Shown: one piece after another, positions 44,524 through 53,160 of the stretch
Layout: each line of letters begins with the position of its first letter
Position numbering within the stretch: position 1 is the first letter of the stretch
Source: Synechococcus sp. ATX 2A4
GTDB lineage: Bacteria; Cyanobacteriota; Cyanobacteriia; PCC-6307; Cyanobiaceae
Direction of reading: 5' to 3'
DNA: 64,000 bases
Assembly: GCF_024346375.1 (NCBI RefSeq)
Contig: NZ_JAGQCV010000007.1
Coordinates: 62,001 to 126,000 of the forward strand
Position numbers and translations under genes: made by a program
The notes under the pieces: model-generated
Seen by the model: the letters and a program-made list of their open reading frames with translations, nothing else
Databases searched by the model: none
What the model was told of the DNA's origin: nothing

Positions 44524-45651
44524 TCAGTTCAGCACAGGATCCAGCCCCGGAATCACGGCGATCGCGTCGCTGCTGCTGCGCACCGCCACCCCATCACGCA
44601 GCAGCCTGAAGCTGCCCGCGTCCTGCACGCGGCGGCCGTCGGCGCTGCGCGCGTCGATCGCCACCCGGCCATCGCCGAAAAAGGCATAGGCGCTGCGGGC
44701 GCCATCGGCCCAGGCGAGCTGATAAAACGTCTGCCCCTGGGCGGTTTCGCCGCGGCTGAGCTGGCAGGGGATTGAGGCGGCCGCGTCCTCGTCGGGCCGT
44801 TTGAACAGGCAGAGCGTGGTGTTGCCTTCGCCACCGGGGGCCTGGGCGATCGGTGGGCCTGCCGGTGCAGGGTCAGCCGCGGCTGACGCGGGCGGCAGGT
44901 CCGCCAGGAAGTCCTGCACCACCGCCGCGGAAATGGCGAAGTTGAGGCCTTCGCTGTCTTTGAACTTGAAGGTGGCCACCCCCGCCACGCAATTGCCGGC
45001 ATTGAGCACCGGCCCGCCGGAGTTGCCCGGGTTGATCGCCGCATCCACCTGCAGGATCTTGTTGCTGTCGCGCAGGCTGCTCACCACGCCGCGGCTGAGG
45101 CTGAACTCCAGCCCCTTGGGGGCGCCGATCACGAACACCTCCTGCCCCACCGCTGACGCCTGATCGGCGATGCGCAACGGCGTGCCCTTGGTGCCCTGCA
45201 CCGCCAGCAGGGCCAGGTCGCTGCTGGGCGTGTCGCCCCGGCCGCGGGCCACCACCCGCGCGCCATCGCGCTTGCCATCCACCCACTTCAACCGCACGCT
45301 TTCGGTGCCCTGCACCACGTGGGCATTGGTGATCAGAAACGTCTGCCCGTCTTGATGGGCCACCACGAAGGCGCTGCCCACCCCATCGCCGTGCGTCACC
45401 ACGGCCACCCCCTGCTTGGCGCTGTTGAACACCTGCTCGGCGCTCTGGGTTCTGTTGCTGCAGCTCTGGCCTGTGGGGGCCGGCGCCACTGCCGCCAGCT
45501 TCGGCGTGGGTGCGGTGGCATTGCTGCGCACCGCCGTGCAGCTCGAAAGCAGCATGGCCAGGCCGGTGGCCCCTGCCGCGGCAACGGCCCACGCGGGGCG
45601 TCGGGGAGGGGCCGGGGGCTGGGCTGGTGAGGGCTGGTGGGGGAGGAGCAT
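44524..45651 (-). CDS. Trypsin-like (HtrA-type) serine protease lipoprotein without PDZ
   Basis: The 375-residue protein has a Pro-rich start and a lipobox LLSSC at C38 preceded by a hydrophobic stretch AVAAAGATGLAML, so it should be lipid-anchored outside the cytoplasmic membrane. The catalytic triad is H111 (ITNAHVV), D145 (SSDLALL) and S211 (NPGNSGGPV), as in the DegP/HtrA family, but there is no PDZ domain. After the protease domain, residues about 280-375 form another compact part with a cysteine pair (LCLFKRP, IPCQLS). Substrate unknown; a quality-control or signalling protease role is inferred from family. Confidence 0.87.
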   Translation of the reverse strand: MLLPHQPSPAQPPAPPRRPAWAVAAAGATGLAMLLSSCTAVRSNATAPTPKLAAVAPAPTGQSCSNRTQSAEQVFNSAKQGVAVVTHGDGVGSAFVVAHQDGQTFLITNAHVVQGTESVRLKWVDGKRDGARVVARGRGDTPSSDLALLAVQGTKGTPLRIADQASAVGQEVFVIGAPKGLEFSLSRGVVSSLRDSNKILQVDAAINPGNSGGPVLNAGNCVAGVATFKFKDSEGLNFAISAAVVQDFLADLPPASAAADPAPAGPPIAQAPGGEGNTTLCLFKRPDEDAAASIPCQLSRGETAQGQTFYQLAWADGARSAYAFFGDGRVAIDARSADGRRVQDAGSFRLLRDGVAVRSSSDAIAVIPGLDPVLN

Positions 45652-45817
45652 GGGGGGTGTCGTCAGCGGACGATCCGAGGCAGACCTTCGTCCTACGTCG
45701 CCTGAGTCCCCTGTCTGTCACTGGCAGCAGGGCGCCTGATGACAGGATCTTTCCCCCCAGCCCTGCGGTGGGATCCTGTCACTGTTCGGCCTCCTGCAGC
45801 GGCCAGACTCTCCGGCC
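45652..45817. promoter_or_regulatory. Divergent region between protease and ATL genes
   Basis: About 165 bp between divergent genes; must contain both promoters. GATGACAGGATCTTTCCCCC and TGCGGTGGGATCCTGTCACTG near 45738-45785 contain the inverted pieces ACAGGATC and GATCCTGT, a candidate palindromic element. No -10 box was assigned with confidence. Confidence 0.4.
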
Positions 45818-46147
45818 ATGGCGAACCTGTTCGATCAACGCGTCTGGGCGGAGGTGGAGCGCATTCCCCACGGCCGGCTGGCCACCTACGGGCAGATCGC
45901 CGATCGGATCGGCGCTTACGGCTGTGCCCGGCAGGTGGGCTGGGCGCTGCGGCGGTTGCCGTTGCCCTCAGCCGTGCCCTGGCATCGGGTGGTGAACGCG
46001 CAGGGGCGGATCAGCATGAGCCTGGGCCGCGAAGGCAGCGATTGGATCCAACGCGACCTGTTGCTGGCCGAGGGCATTCCGGTGGCAGACGACGGCCGCC
46101 TGCCGCTGCGGCGCTATCTGTGGGTTCCACCGCTGCCTGCCGATTGA
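45818..46147 (+). CDS. Alkyltransferase-like protein (ATL), MGMT homologue with Trp for catalytic Cys
   Basis: The 109-residue protein has the DNA-binding and active-site fold of O6-alkylguanine-DNA alkyltransferase, but the PCHRV motif is PWHRVV (residues 54-59), so the alkyl-accepting cysteine is tryptophan. That is the mark of ATL proteins, which bind O6-alkylguanine and hand lesions to nucleotide-excision repair. Other features: GRLATYGQIADRIG and ARQVGWALRR (arginine finger and recognition helix). Its stop overlaps the TTG start of rsmB (TTGA). Confidence 0.95.
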   Translation: MANLFDQRVWAEVERIPHGRLATYGQIADRIGAYGCARQVGWALRRLPLPSAVPWHRVVNAQGRISMSLGREGSDWIQRDLLLAEGIPVADDGRLPLRRYLWVPPLPAD

Positions 46148-47493
46148 GCGCCGCGTCCCCCGCTTCCACCCCGCCCGCCAGCACGGCGCCCCCCGGTCTT
46201 GAGGCCCGGCGGGTGGCCTGGCGGGTGCTGCTGGCGGTGGCTTCGGGCGCCTATGCCGATCTGGCCCTGGAGCGGGAGTTGCGCCGTCTGCCGCTGGCGC
46301 CCCAAGACCGGGGCCTGGCCACCGAGCTCGCCTATGGGGCGATCCGCCAGCGGCGCCTGCTGGATGCCTGGCTCGATCAGCTCGGCAAGGTGCCCGCTGA
46401 GCAGCAGCCGCCGCCGCTGCGATGGCTGCTGCACCTGGGGCTCTATCAATTGCTGTTCTCCCAGCGGGTGCCGGCGTCGGCGGCGGTGAGCACGGCGGTG
46501 GAGCTGGCCAAACGCGATGGTCTCGCCCGCTTGGCGCCGGTGGTGAACGGCCTGCTGCGCGCCTTCCTGCGCCGCACCGCCCCCCTGCCGCTGCCGGCCG
46601 ATCCCGCTGCCGCCTTCGCCCTGCGCCATTCCCTGCCCGATTGGTTGGCGGCGGATCTGTTGGCCTGGCTGCCGGCCGAGCAAGCCGATGCGTTCGCTCT
46701 GGCGGCCAACCAGGCCCCGCCGCTGGATCTGCGCGTGAATGTGCTGCGCAGCAGCCGCGACGCCGTGCTGGCGGCCTTCGAGGCCGCCGGGGTGCCCGCC
46801 GAACCGCTCGCCGATCTGCCCGCCGGCCTCACGCTCACCGCCCGCAGCAGCGATCTGCGCGCCCTGCCCGGCTATGCGGAAGGCCACTGGTGCGTGCAAG
46901 ACCGCGCCGCCCAGACGATCGCGCCCCTGCTGGAGGCGCAGCCGGGCGAGCGCATCCTCGATGCCTGCGCCGCCCCCGGCGGCAAAAGCACCCACATCGC
47001 TGAACTGATCGGTGATGTGGGCACGGTGGTGGCCGTCGATCGCTCCAGCGGCCGCCTGCAGCGCGTGCACGACAACGCCGAGCGGCTCGGCCTGCACACG
47101 ATCAAACCGCTGCAGGGCGATGCGGCGGCCTTGGGGGCGGATCTGGCAGCAAAGCTGGGGGCGGCGCCCTTCGATCGCGTGCTGCTGGATGCCCCCTGCT
47201 CGGGCCTCGGCACCCTCGCCCGCCATGCCGATGCCCGTTGGCGCATCACCCCCGCCGCCATCGACGCCCTGGTGGAGCTGCAACAGAGCCTGCTGGCCGG
47301 CGTGGCCCCGCTGCTGCGGCCCGCTGGCCGTCTGGTGTATGCCACCTGCACCGTGCATCCCCGCGAGAACCAGCAGCAGATCGCGGCCTTCCTCGCCGCC
47401 CACCCCGGCTGGCAGCTGCGCGTTGAGCAGCAGCTCTGGCCCCGGCCGCAAGGCGGCGATGGCTTTTATGCCGCCGTGCTCCAGGCGCCCTGA
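46144..47493 (+). CDS. rsmB: 16S rRNA (cytosine(967)-C5)-methyltransferase RsmB
   Basis: The protein of about 449 residues has an N-terminal NusB-like RNA-binding domain (LAVASGAYADLALERELRRL, AYGAIRQRRLLDAWLDQLG) and a C-terminal methyltransferase domain with motif I DACAAPGGKSTHIAEL, the catalytic motif DAPCSGLGTLARHADARW and the second cysteine in YATCTVHPRENQQQIAAF. It methylates C967 of 16S rRNA. The TTG at 46144 overlaps the ATL stop by 4 bp, so translation may be coupled. The 3' end carries a 23-bp duplication reaching into the end of the convergent PBP gene. Confidence 0.93.
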   Translation: MSAASPASTPPASTAPPGLEARRVAWRVLLAVASGAYADLALERELRRLPLAPQDRGLATELAYGAIRQRRLLDAWLDQLGKVPAEQQPPPLRWLLHLGLYQLLFSQRVPASAAVSTAVELAKRDGLARLAPVVNGLLRAFLRRTAPLPLPADPAAAFALRHSLPDWLAADLLAWLPAEQADAFALAANQAPPLDLRVNVLRSSRDAVLAAFEAAGVPAEPLADLPAGLTLTARSSDLRALPGYAEGHWCVQDRAAQTIAPLLEAQPGERILDACAAPGGKSTHIAELIGDVGTVVAVDRSSGRLQRVHDNAERLGLHTIKPLQGDAAALGADLAAKLGAAPFDRVLLDAPCSGLGTLARHADARWRITPAAIDALVELQQSLLAGVAPLLRPAGRLVYATCTVHPRENQQQIAAFLAAHPGWQLRVEQQLWPRPQGGDGFYAAVLQAP

Positions 47494-47521
47494 GGCGCGT
47501 GCTCCAGGCGCCCTAAGGCGC
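47476..47521 (+). repeat. Two tandem 23-bp repeats at the rsmB/PBP 3' ends
   Basis: GTGCTCCAGGCGCCCT-R-AGGCGC occurs at 47476-47498 and again at 47499-47521, differing at one base (TGA vs TAA, giving the rsmB stop in the first copy). The PBP gene on the opposite strand ends within the second copy, so the duplication changed the end of one or both genes. Confidence 0.9.
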
Positions 47522-49681
47522 CGGCGGTGCCACCGGAGAGGGTGCTGGCGGTGGCGCTACGGGTGCCGGTGGTGCCGGTGGAGCTGCCGGTGCTGGCGCG
47601 GCCGCAGGCGGGGGCGGCTGGCTGGGGGAATTGGGCCGTGACGGCACCGAGGGGGTGGCGGGTGCCGGCTCTGGGGCTGGCCTCGGTGCGGGGGTGGGGG
47701 CGTCCGGCGCCGGTGCAGCAGGGTCCGCCGGATCGCCCCGGAAGCGGCCGTCGTCGCGGAAGTCTTGCTCCGGCCGGGTTGGTGTGGGCTCCCAGCTGCG
47801 CGGCGCTTCAGGTGCCCGCTCGACCGGCCTGGCCGGTGCCGGCGGCTTCACGCCCCGCACGTTGAAGGTATTGGTGAGCGCGGGCTTGGGCGGGAACGGG
47901 CGCACCGGCAGATCCTTGGTGATCACGGCCATGTAGCGGCCCCAGGCGGCCGCCGCCGCGCCGCTGTCGCTGTTGGTCTTGCGGTTGTTGTCGAAGCCCA
48001 GCCAGACGCCGGTGGTGAGCTGGGGAATCGCGCCCACGAACCACAGATCGCGGGCGCCTTCCGAGGTGCCCGTCTTGCCGGCCACCGGCCGGTTCGGCAG
48101 GGCCGCCCCGCCGCCGGTGCCATTGGTCACCACGCGCTGCAGCATCCACACCATGGCGTCGGCCACATCGGAGCTCACCACCCGGCGGCCGCGATCGCCC
48201 TGCACGCGGCGGCTCCACAGCAGCTGACCCTCCGGCCCGCTGATCTCCTCAAACGGGGTGGGCGGCACAAAAATGCCCCGGTTCACCACGCCCGCGTAGG
48301 CGGCGGTCATGTCGAGCACCGTCTGCTCGTAGGCGCCGATCCCCATCGGGTAGAAGCGGCCCAGCTCCCGCGTGATGCCCAGGCCCTGGGCCACGGCGAT
48401 CACCTTGTCGAAGCCCACCTGCTGCAGCAGGCTCACCGCCACCACGTTCAGGGAGTTCTGCAGCGCCACCGCCAGCGATACCCGGCCCAGGTAGCGGTTG
48501 CCGAAGTTTTTCGGGCAGTAACCGGCAAAGCAGCGCGGCGCATCCAGCACCGTGGTTTCCGGCGTCATGCCGGCCTTGAGCGCCGCCAGATACACGAACA
48601 GCTTGAAGGTGGAGCCCGGCGAACGCAGCGCCTGGGTGGCGCGGTTGAACTGGCTTTCGTTGAAGTTCTTGCCGCCCACCATCGCCCGCACCAGGCCGGT
48701 GCCCGGCTCGATCGTGACCAGGGCCCCCTCCATGGCACCGAAGGCACTGCGCTCGATCACCTGCTCGGCTTCTTTCTGCCACACGAGATTGAGGCTGCTG
48801 CGGATCGTGAGCCCGCCCACCTCCAGCTGCTCGGGGGTGAGCACTTTGGGCAGCTCCTGTGCCACCCAGCTGGTGAAATACGGTGCGCGGCTGGTCCAGA
48901 ACTTCGGTTCGGCCGGCTTGAGATCCAGCGGTGCCCCGTTGGCTTCCGCCTCTTCGCTGGCGTCGATGAAGCCGGCTTCGCGCATGCGCCGCAGCACCAC
49001 CGCCCGGCGCCGCTGCGCCAGATCCGGATTCACCAGTGGCGAATACACCGAGGGAGCCGGCGGCAGGCCGGCGATCAGGGCCGCCTGCGGCAGCGTGAGC
49101 TCTTCCGGGGTCTTGGAGAAGTAGATCCAGGCGGCATCCGCCACCCCATAGGCGCTGGAGCCCAGATACACGTAGTTGAGATATTGCTCAAGGATCTGCT
49201 CCTTGCTGAGTTCACGCTCCAGCTTTCCCGCCAGCAGCGCTTCCTGCAGCTTGCGCACCAAGGTGGGGTCCTGGCTGAGGAACACCAGCCGTGCCAGCTG
49301 CTGGGTGATCGTGCTGGCCCCTTCCTCCACCGCGCCCCGCTGCACGTTGCGCCACAACGCCCGGCCGATGCCCCAGGCGTCGATGCCGCTGTGCTCGTAG
49401 AAACGGCGATCTTCAGCCGCGATGAAGGCCTGCTCCACCAGCTCGGGCATCTGGCCGCCCACCAGCTTTTCGCGCGTGGCCGGGCCCAGCTTCTGCAGCA
49501 CCTGGCCATCGGCCGAAAGAATCGTGACGGTGCCGGGCCGGTTGAACGTGCCGATGCGGCTCACATCCGGCAGGGTCTGGTCGAGGGTGCGCACCACGAA
49601 GGCCTGGCCAACGGCCACCACCCCACCGGCACCCGCCGCCAGCAGCGCCGTGACGAGAAGCTGGCGCTGGCGGCGCCTCAC
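47513..49681 (-). CDS. Class A penicillin-binding protein (PBP1a-type), Pro-rich C-terminus
   Basis: The 722-residue bifunctional enzyme has an N-terminal membrane anchor (about 8-30), a GT51 glycosyltransferase domain with the catalytic glutamate E90 in AAEDRRFYEH and QQLARLVFLS, and a transpeptidase domain with SxxK in SPGSTFKLF, SxN in QNSLNVV and KTGTSEGARD. It builds and cross-links peptidoglycan. The last about 110 residues are low-complexity Pro/Ala (PAPAPDAPTPAPRPAP type), a disordered periplasmic tail. The start is coupled to chlG: the chlG stop overlaps this ATG by ATGA. Confidence 0.95.
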   Translation of the reverse strand: MRRRQRQLLVTALLAAGAGGVVAVGQAFVVRTLDQTLPDVSRIGTFNRPGTVTILSADGQVLQKLGPATREKLVGGQMPELVEQAFIAAEDRRFYEHSGIDAWGIGRALWRNVQRGAVEEGASTITQQLARLVFLSQDPTLVRKLQEALLAGKLERELSKEQILEQYLNYVYLGSSAYGVADAAWIYFSKTPEELTLPQAALIAGLPPAPSVYSPLVNPDLAQRRRAVVLRRMREAGFIDASEEAEANGAPLDLKPAEPKFWTSRAPYFTSWVAQELPKVLTPEQLEVGGLTIRSSLNLVWQKEAEQVIERSAFGAMEGALVTIEPGTGLVRAMVGGKNFNESQFNRATQALRSPGSTFKLFVYLAALKAGMTPETTVLDAPRCFAGYCPKNFGNRYLGRVSLAVALQNSLNVVAVSLLQQVGFDKVIAVAQGLGITRELGRFYPMGIGAYEQTVLDMTAAYAGVVNRGIFVPPTPFEEISGPEGQLLWSRRVQGDRGRRVVSSDVADAMVWMLQRVVTNGTGGGAALPNRPVAGKTGTSEGARDLWFVGAIPQLTTGVWLGFDNNRKTNSDSGAAAAAWGRYMAVITKDLPVRPFPPKPALTNTFNVRGVKPPAPARPVERAPEAPRSWEPTPTRPEQDFRDDGRFRGDPADPAAPAPDAPTPAPRPAPEPAPATPSVPSRPNSPSQPPPPAAAPAPAAPPAPPAPVAPPPAPSPVAPPAP

Positions 49682-50676
49682 ATTCCCACCGTCAGCGGGC
49701 TGTGCCCGATCGCAAGGGCGGTGACCAACATGCCGAGCACCAGAAAGGGCTGGGCGCTGGCCTGATATTTCACGTCAAAGGCCACCGGATCACGCAGCAG
49801 CCAGATGTCCTGAAAGGTGATCTGGGGCACGATCAGCAGCACCAGCAGCACCGCCGCGAAATGCTGGCCGATGGCGATCAGCACGCCCACCATCGCCAGC
49901 TGAAAGAGATCGATCATCAAGGCGCTGATCCAGCTGGCCCGCTGGATGCCGAACACCACCGGCAGCGATTGCAGGCCCAGGGCGCGGTCGCCTTCCACGC
50001 TCTTGAAATCATTCACCACCGCAATGCCGAGGCCCGCCAGGCTGTAAGCCAGCGTGAGCAGCGCCGTGGCCCAGGTGAGCTGGCCGAACAGGGCCTGACC
50101 CGCCCACCAGGGCAGGGCGATGTAGCTGGCGCCCAGGGCGTAGTTGCCCAGCCAGCCGTTCTGCTTGAGCTTGAGGGGCGGGGCGGAATAGATGAAGCTC
50201 ACGAAGGAGCCGCACAGCGCCAGCAGCAGCACCACCGGCGTGCTGTGGCCCGCCCAGCGATCCAGGCCCCAGGCCACCGCCAGCCCCGCCAGCAGCAGCA
50301 CCCAGATCTGCGCCTTCACCTGCGGCAGCGAAATGGCCCCCGACGGGATCGGCCGGTACGGCTCGTTGATCGCGTCGATTTCGCGGTCGTAGTAGTCGTT
50401 GATGGTTTGCGTGTAGCCGGCCAGCAGCGGGCCGCTCATCAACATGCAGGCGAAGGAGGCCAGCACGTTCGGCAGGGTCCATTCGAAGCGGCCTGACGCC
50501 GCCGCGCCGCAGATCACCCCCCAGATCAGGGGGATCCAGGTGACCGGCTTCATCAGCTGCAGCCGCAGCTTCCACAGGCTGCTGGTGCCGCTGGCACCCT
50601 TCATGCCCAGCAGCTGCCTGGCGCTGCCGGACGCCTCGGCGGCCTTGCTGGCCTTGGAATCGGGGGTGTCGCTCAA
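49678..50676 (-). CDS. chlG: Chlorophyll a synthase ChlG
   Basis: The 332-residue UbiA-type prenyltransferase has about eight transmembrane segments and the first aspartate-rich motif NDYYDREIDAINEPYRPIPS, with the second near NDFKSVEGDRALGLQSLPVV. It attaches phytyl or geranylgeranyl diphosphate to chlorophyllide a. The N-terminus is a hydrophilic 35-residue extension. It leads an operon with the PBP gene (4-bp overlap); a small DUF2862 gene lies 22 bp upstream on the same strand. Confidence 0.97.
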   Translation of the reverse strand: MSDTPDSKASKAAEASGSARQLLGMKGASGTSSLWKLRLQLMKPVTWIPLIWGVICGAAASGRFEWTLPNVLASFACMLMSGPLLAGYTQTINDYYDREIDAINEPYRPIPSGAISLPQVKAQIWVLLLAGLAVAWGLDRWAGHSTPVVLLLALCGSFVSFIYSAPPLKLKQNGWLGNYALGASYIALPWWAGQALFGQLTWATALLTLAYSLAGLGIAVVNDFKSVEGDRALGLQSLPVVFGIQRASWISALMIDLFQLAMVGVLIAIGQHFAAVLLVLLIVPQITFQDIWLLRDPVAFDVKYQASAQPFLVLGMLVTALAIGHSPLTVGM

Positions 50677-50698
50677 GTGAGAGAGGCGAAGGGGACGC

Positions 50699-50911
50699 TC
50701 AGGCCGGGGCGATTTCGTCGTCGAAGAACCAGCCGGTGCTGCCGTTGCTCAGTTCCACCACCACGCCGATGCCGCTGCCGTCGGTCATCTTGAATTCCTT
50801 GACCACGCCCGAGGCATCGCTCTGCAGCACGCCCACCATCTCGGCGGGGATGCGGTCACGCACCCGCTGGATCCGCACTTTTGAGCCGATCGTGATGGCG
50901 TTCTGCGACAT
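50699..50911 (-). CDS. DUF2862-type small protein
   Basis: The 70-residue protein reads MSQNAITIGSKVRIQRVRDR then IPAEMVGVLQSDASGVVKEF and FFDDEIAPA at the end, matching the DUF2862 family, which is restricted to cyanobacteria and plastid-bearing lineages. The fold looks like an SH3-like barrel (KVRIQRVRDRIPAEMVG). Function unknown. It begins the chlG operon with a plausible promoter upstream. Confidence 0.85.
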   Translation of the reverse strand: MSQNAITIGSKVRIQRVRDRIPAEMVGVLQSDASGVVKEFKMTDGSGIGVVVELSNGSTGWFFDDEIAPA

Positions 50912-51027
50912 GAAGCCGGGCCAAAAATGCCTGTAAACATTACCAGCGCCCTCGCGGCACGCGGCGGGTCGAAACTGGTCGGCTCACTCCCCTATCCCCC
51001 CTGACCGCCCTGCGCCGTCACCCCCCC

Positions 51028-51852
51028 ATGGTTGCCAAACGCATCATTCCCTGCCTTGACGTGGCCGATGGCCGTGTGGTGAAGGGGGTGAACTTCGTGG
51101 GCCTGCGCGATGCCGGCGATCCGGTGGAGCTCGCCTGCCGCTACGACGCCGCCGGCGCCGACGAGCTGGTGTTCCTCGACATCGCCGCCAGCCACCAGGG
51201 CCGCACCACCCTGGTGGACCTGGTGCGCCACACCGCCGAGGCGGTCACCATTCCTTTCACCGTTGGCGGTGGCATCGGCTCGGTGGACGGCATCACCGAG
51301 CTGCTGCGTGCCGGCGCCGACAAGGTGAGCCTCAACTCCTCCGCCGTGCGCACGCCCGACCTGGTCACTGCCGGCGCCCGTCGCTTCGGCGCCCAGTGCA
51401 TCGTGGTGGCGATCGACGCCCGCCGCCGCCAGCTGCCGGCAGGGGCCGCCCCCGCCTGGGATGTGTATGTGAAAGGGGGGCGGGAGAACACCGGGCTCGA
51501 CGCCGTGGCCTGGGCCCGCCAGGTGGTGGCGCTCGGTGCCGGCGAGATCCTGCTCACCTCCATGGACGGCGACGGCACCCAGGCGGGCTACGACCTGGGG
51601 CTCACCCGCGCAGTGGTGGAGGCGGTGGAGGTGCCGGTGATCGCCTCCGGTGGCGCCGGCTGCATCGACCACATCGCCGCAGCACTGAGCGAGGGCAAGG
51701 CGGCAGCGGCGCTGCTGGCCTCGCTTCTGCACGACGGCGTGCTCACGGTGGAGGAGATCAAGGCCGATCTGCTGAACCGAGGGCTGGTGCTGCGCCCGCC
51801 GGCCCCACCGCTGCGCCCGCCCGCGCCGCTGCCGCCGGCCCGGCCGCTGTAA
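51028..51852 (+). CDS. hisF: Imidazole glycerol phosphate synthase subunit HisF
   Basis: The 274-residue (beta/alpha)8 barrel starts [20 protein letters not shown], with catalytic D11 in CLDV and the second catalytic aspartate in [13 protein letters not shown]. Phosphate-binding loops GGGIGS and ASGGAG are intact. It makes imidazole glycerol phosphate and AICAR with ammonia from HisH. The C-terminal tail after [10 protein letters not shown] is an unusual Pro/Ala-rich extension of about 20 residues. HisH and other his genes are not in the window. Confidence 0.97.
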   Translation: MVAKRIIPCLDVADGRVVKGVNFVGLRDAGDPVELACRYDAAGADELVFLDIAASHQGRTTLVDLVRHTAEAVTIPFTVGGGIGSVDGITELLRAGADKVSLNSSAVRTPDLVTAGARRFGAQCIVVAIDARRRQLPAGAAPAWDVYVKGGRENTGLDAVAWARQVVALGAGEILLTSMDGDGTQAGYDLGLTRAVVEAVEVPVIASGGAGCIDHIAAALSEGKAAAALLASLLHDGVLTVEEIKADLLNRGLVLRPPAPPLRPPAPLPPARPL

Positions 51853-51899
51853 GAGCTCGTTACATTGGAAAGGTTCCTCTTCGCCTGCCGGTCACCCGT

Positions 51900-52250
51900 T
51901 TGCGTTTCGCTGTGCCGGTCGTTCTGTCTCCCCTCGCCACTGCGATCAGCCTGCTCACTGTGGTGGCGGTGGTGGGCCTCGTGGCGTGGGCGCTGCAGCT
52001 GATGGAGGCGGCCAACGCACGGCGCGAATTTTCGCTGATGCTGGCCGGCTGCATGGTGTGCTCCGCTGCCGTTGGCCTGGCCACCGTGATGGTGATCACC
52101 CTCACCAGCCCCGAGCGTTTCTCCGCCGCCGGTGTGGCCCGCGGCGAGGCCGATGCCGGCATCAGCCTCGATGCCGTGGCTCTGCCCTTCGACGACCCGC
52201 TGGAATGTCTGGTGGATGTGCGTTTCTGCGCTTCCCTGCCATCCTCCTGA
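51900..52250 (+). CDS. Conserved small membrane protein
   Basis: From TTG 51900, about 116 residues with two hydrophobic segments, about 13-37 (ATAISLLTVVAVVGLVAWAL) and 49-72 (FSLMLAGCMVCSAAVGLATV), then an acidic region ending LECLVDVRFCASLPSS. No domain recognised. It lies between hisF and menG on the same strand; the frame is open far upstream inside hisF, which does not make it a real extension. Confidence 0.55.
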   Translation: MRFAVPVVLSPLATAISLLTVVAVVGLVAWALQLMEAANARREFSLMLAGCMVCSAAVGLATVMVITLTSPERFSAAGVARGEADAGISLDAVALPFDDPLECLVDVRFCASLPSS

Positions 52251-52287
52251 GCGCCCCTCCTGAGCGCCCTTACCAGCGCGGTTCGCT

Positions 52288-53001
52288 TTGAAGCCCGGTG
52301 ATCCCCACGCGGTGCGCGAGCTGTTCGACAGCATTGCCCCCCGCTACGACCAGCTCAACGACCTGCTCAGCCTCGGCCTGCACCGCGTCTGGAAGCGGCA
52401 GGCCGTGCGCTGGCTGCAGCCGGCACCAGGCCAACAACTGATCGATCTGTGCTGCGGCACCGGCGATCTCGCCCTGCTGCTGGCGGCAAAGCTCCGCCCC
52501 GGTGGCAGCGTGCTGGGCCTCGATGCGGCTGCCGCTCCCCTGGCGATCGCCCAGCAACGCAGCGTCCGCCAGCCCTGGTTGCCGGTGCGCTGGCAGCAGG
52601 GTGATGCCCTCGCCACCGGCCTGGCCACGGGCCGCTTCGACGGGGCGGTGATGGCCTACGGCCTGCGCAACCTCAACGCGCCGGGGCCGGGCCTGCAGGA
52701 GCTGCGGCGGCTATTGCGCCCCGGTGGCCGCGCCGCCGTGCTCGATTTCAACCGTCCCGATCCGGCCACCCCAGCCGGTGCCGCCGCCGCCAGCTTCCAG
52801 CAGCTCTACCTGCGTCGCCTGGTGGTTCCCGCCGCCCGCCGCTTCGGCCTGCCCGAGCAGTACTCCTATCTGGAGGCCAGCCTGGAGCGGTTCCCCCGCG
52901 CCGCCGATCAGGAGGCCCTGGCCCGCAGCGCCGGCTTCACCCACGTGCGCCACCGGCCGCTGATGGGCGGCCTGATGGGACTGCTGCAGCTGGTGGCGTG
53001 A
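52288..53001 (+). CDS. menG: UbiE/MenG-type quinone C-methyltransferase
   Basis: The 237-residue methyltransferase begins VRELFDSIAPRYDQLNDLLS, the family start, with SAM motif I LIDLCCGTGDLALLL, AYGLRNL and LRPGGRAAVLDFNRP. In cyanobacteria this enzyme methylates 2-phytyl-1,4-naphthoquinone in phylloquinone synthesis; plastoquinone methylation is done by a different enzyme. TTG 52288 is the probable start. Length and motifs are normal. Confidence 0.92.
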   Translation: MKPGDPHAVRELFDSIAPRYDQLNDLLSLGLHRVWKRQAVRWLQPAPGQQLIDLCCGTGDLALLLAAKLRPGGSVLGLDAAAAPLAIAQQRSVRQPWLPVRWQQGDALATGLATGRFDGAVMAYGLRNLNAPGPGLQELRRLLRPGGRAAVLDFNRPDPATPAGAAAASFQQLYLRRLVVPAARRFGLPEQYSYLEASLERFPRAADQEALARSAGFTHVRHRPLMGGLMGLLQLVA

Positions 53002-53091
53002 AATGGGTGGCCTGAAACGCTGAAGAGCCGCTGGCTGCCTTGCGGCTGGCTGCAGTGAACGGCTGCCTTCTGACAGGATCGATGGCCGGCG

Positions 53092-53133
53092 CTTCGCCCG
53101 GGCCGCCGCACGCTTTGCCCGGCCCTCCGCACG
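53092..53133 (+). repeat. 21-bp tandem repeat upstream of glyQ
   Basis: CTTCGCCCGGGCCGCCGCACG at 53092-53112 is followed by CTTTGCCCGGCCCTCCGCACG at 53113-53133 (three or four mismatches) and the start of a third copy. It is in the 160-bp gap between menG and glyQ. Confidence 0.75.
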
Positions 53134-53160
53134 CTTCGCCCCGCTCTTCAGAACCCGGCC

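Noticed and set aside
46114-47451. 445-residue open frame opposite rsmB
   Set aside because: Same reason: complement of a certain gene, Gln/Gly/Arg-rich, no motif.
47765-49765. 666-residue open frame opposite the class A PBP
   Set aside because: Runs through the complement of an intact PBP with His/Arg/Gln-rich composition; no ribosome binding site or family pattern.
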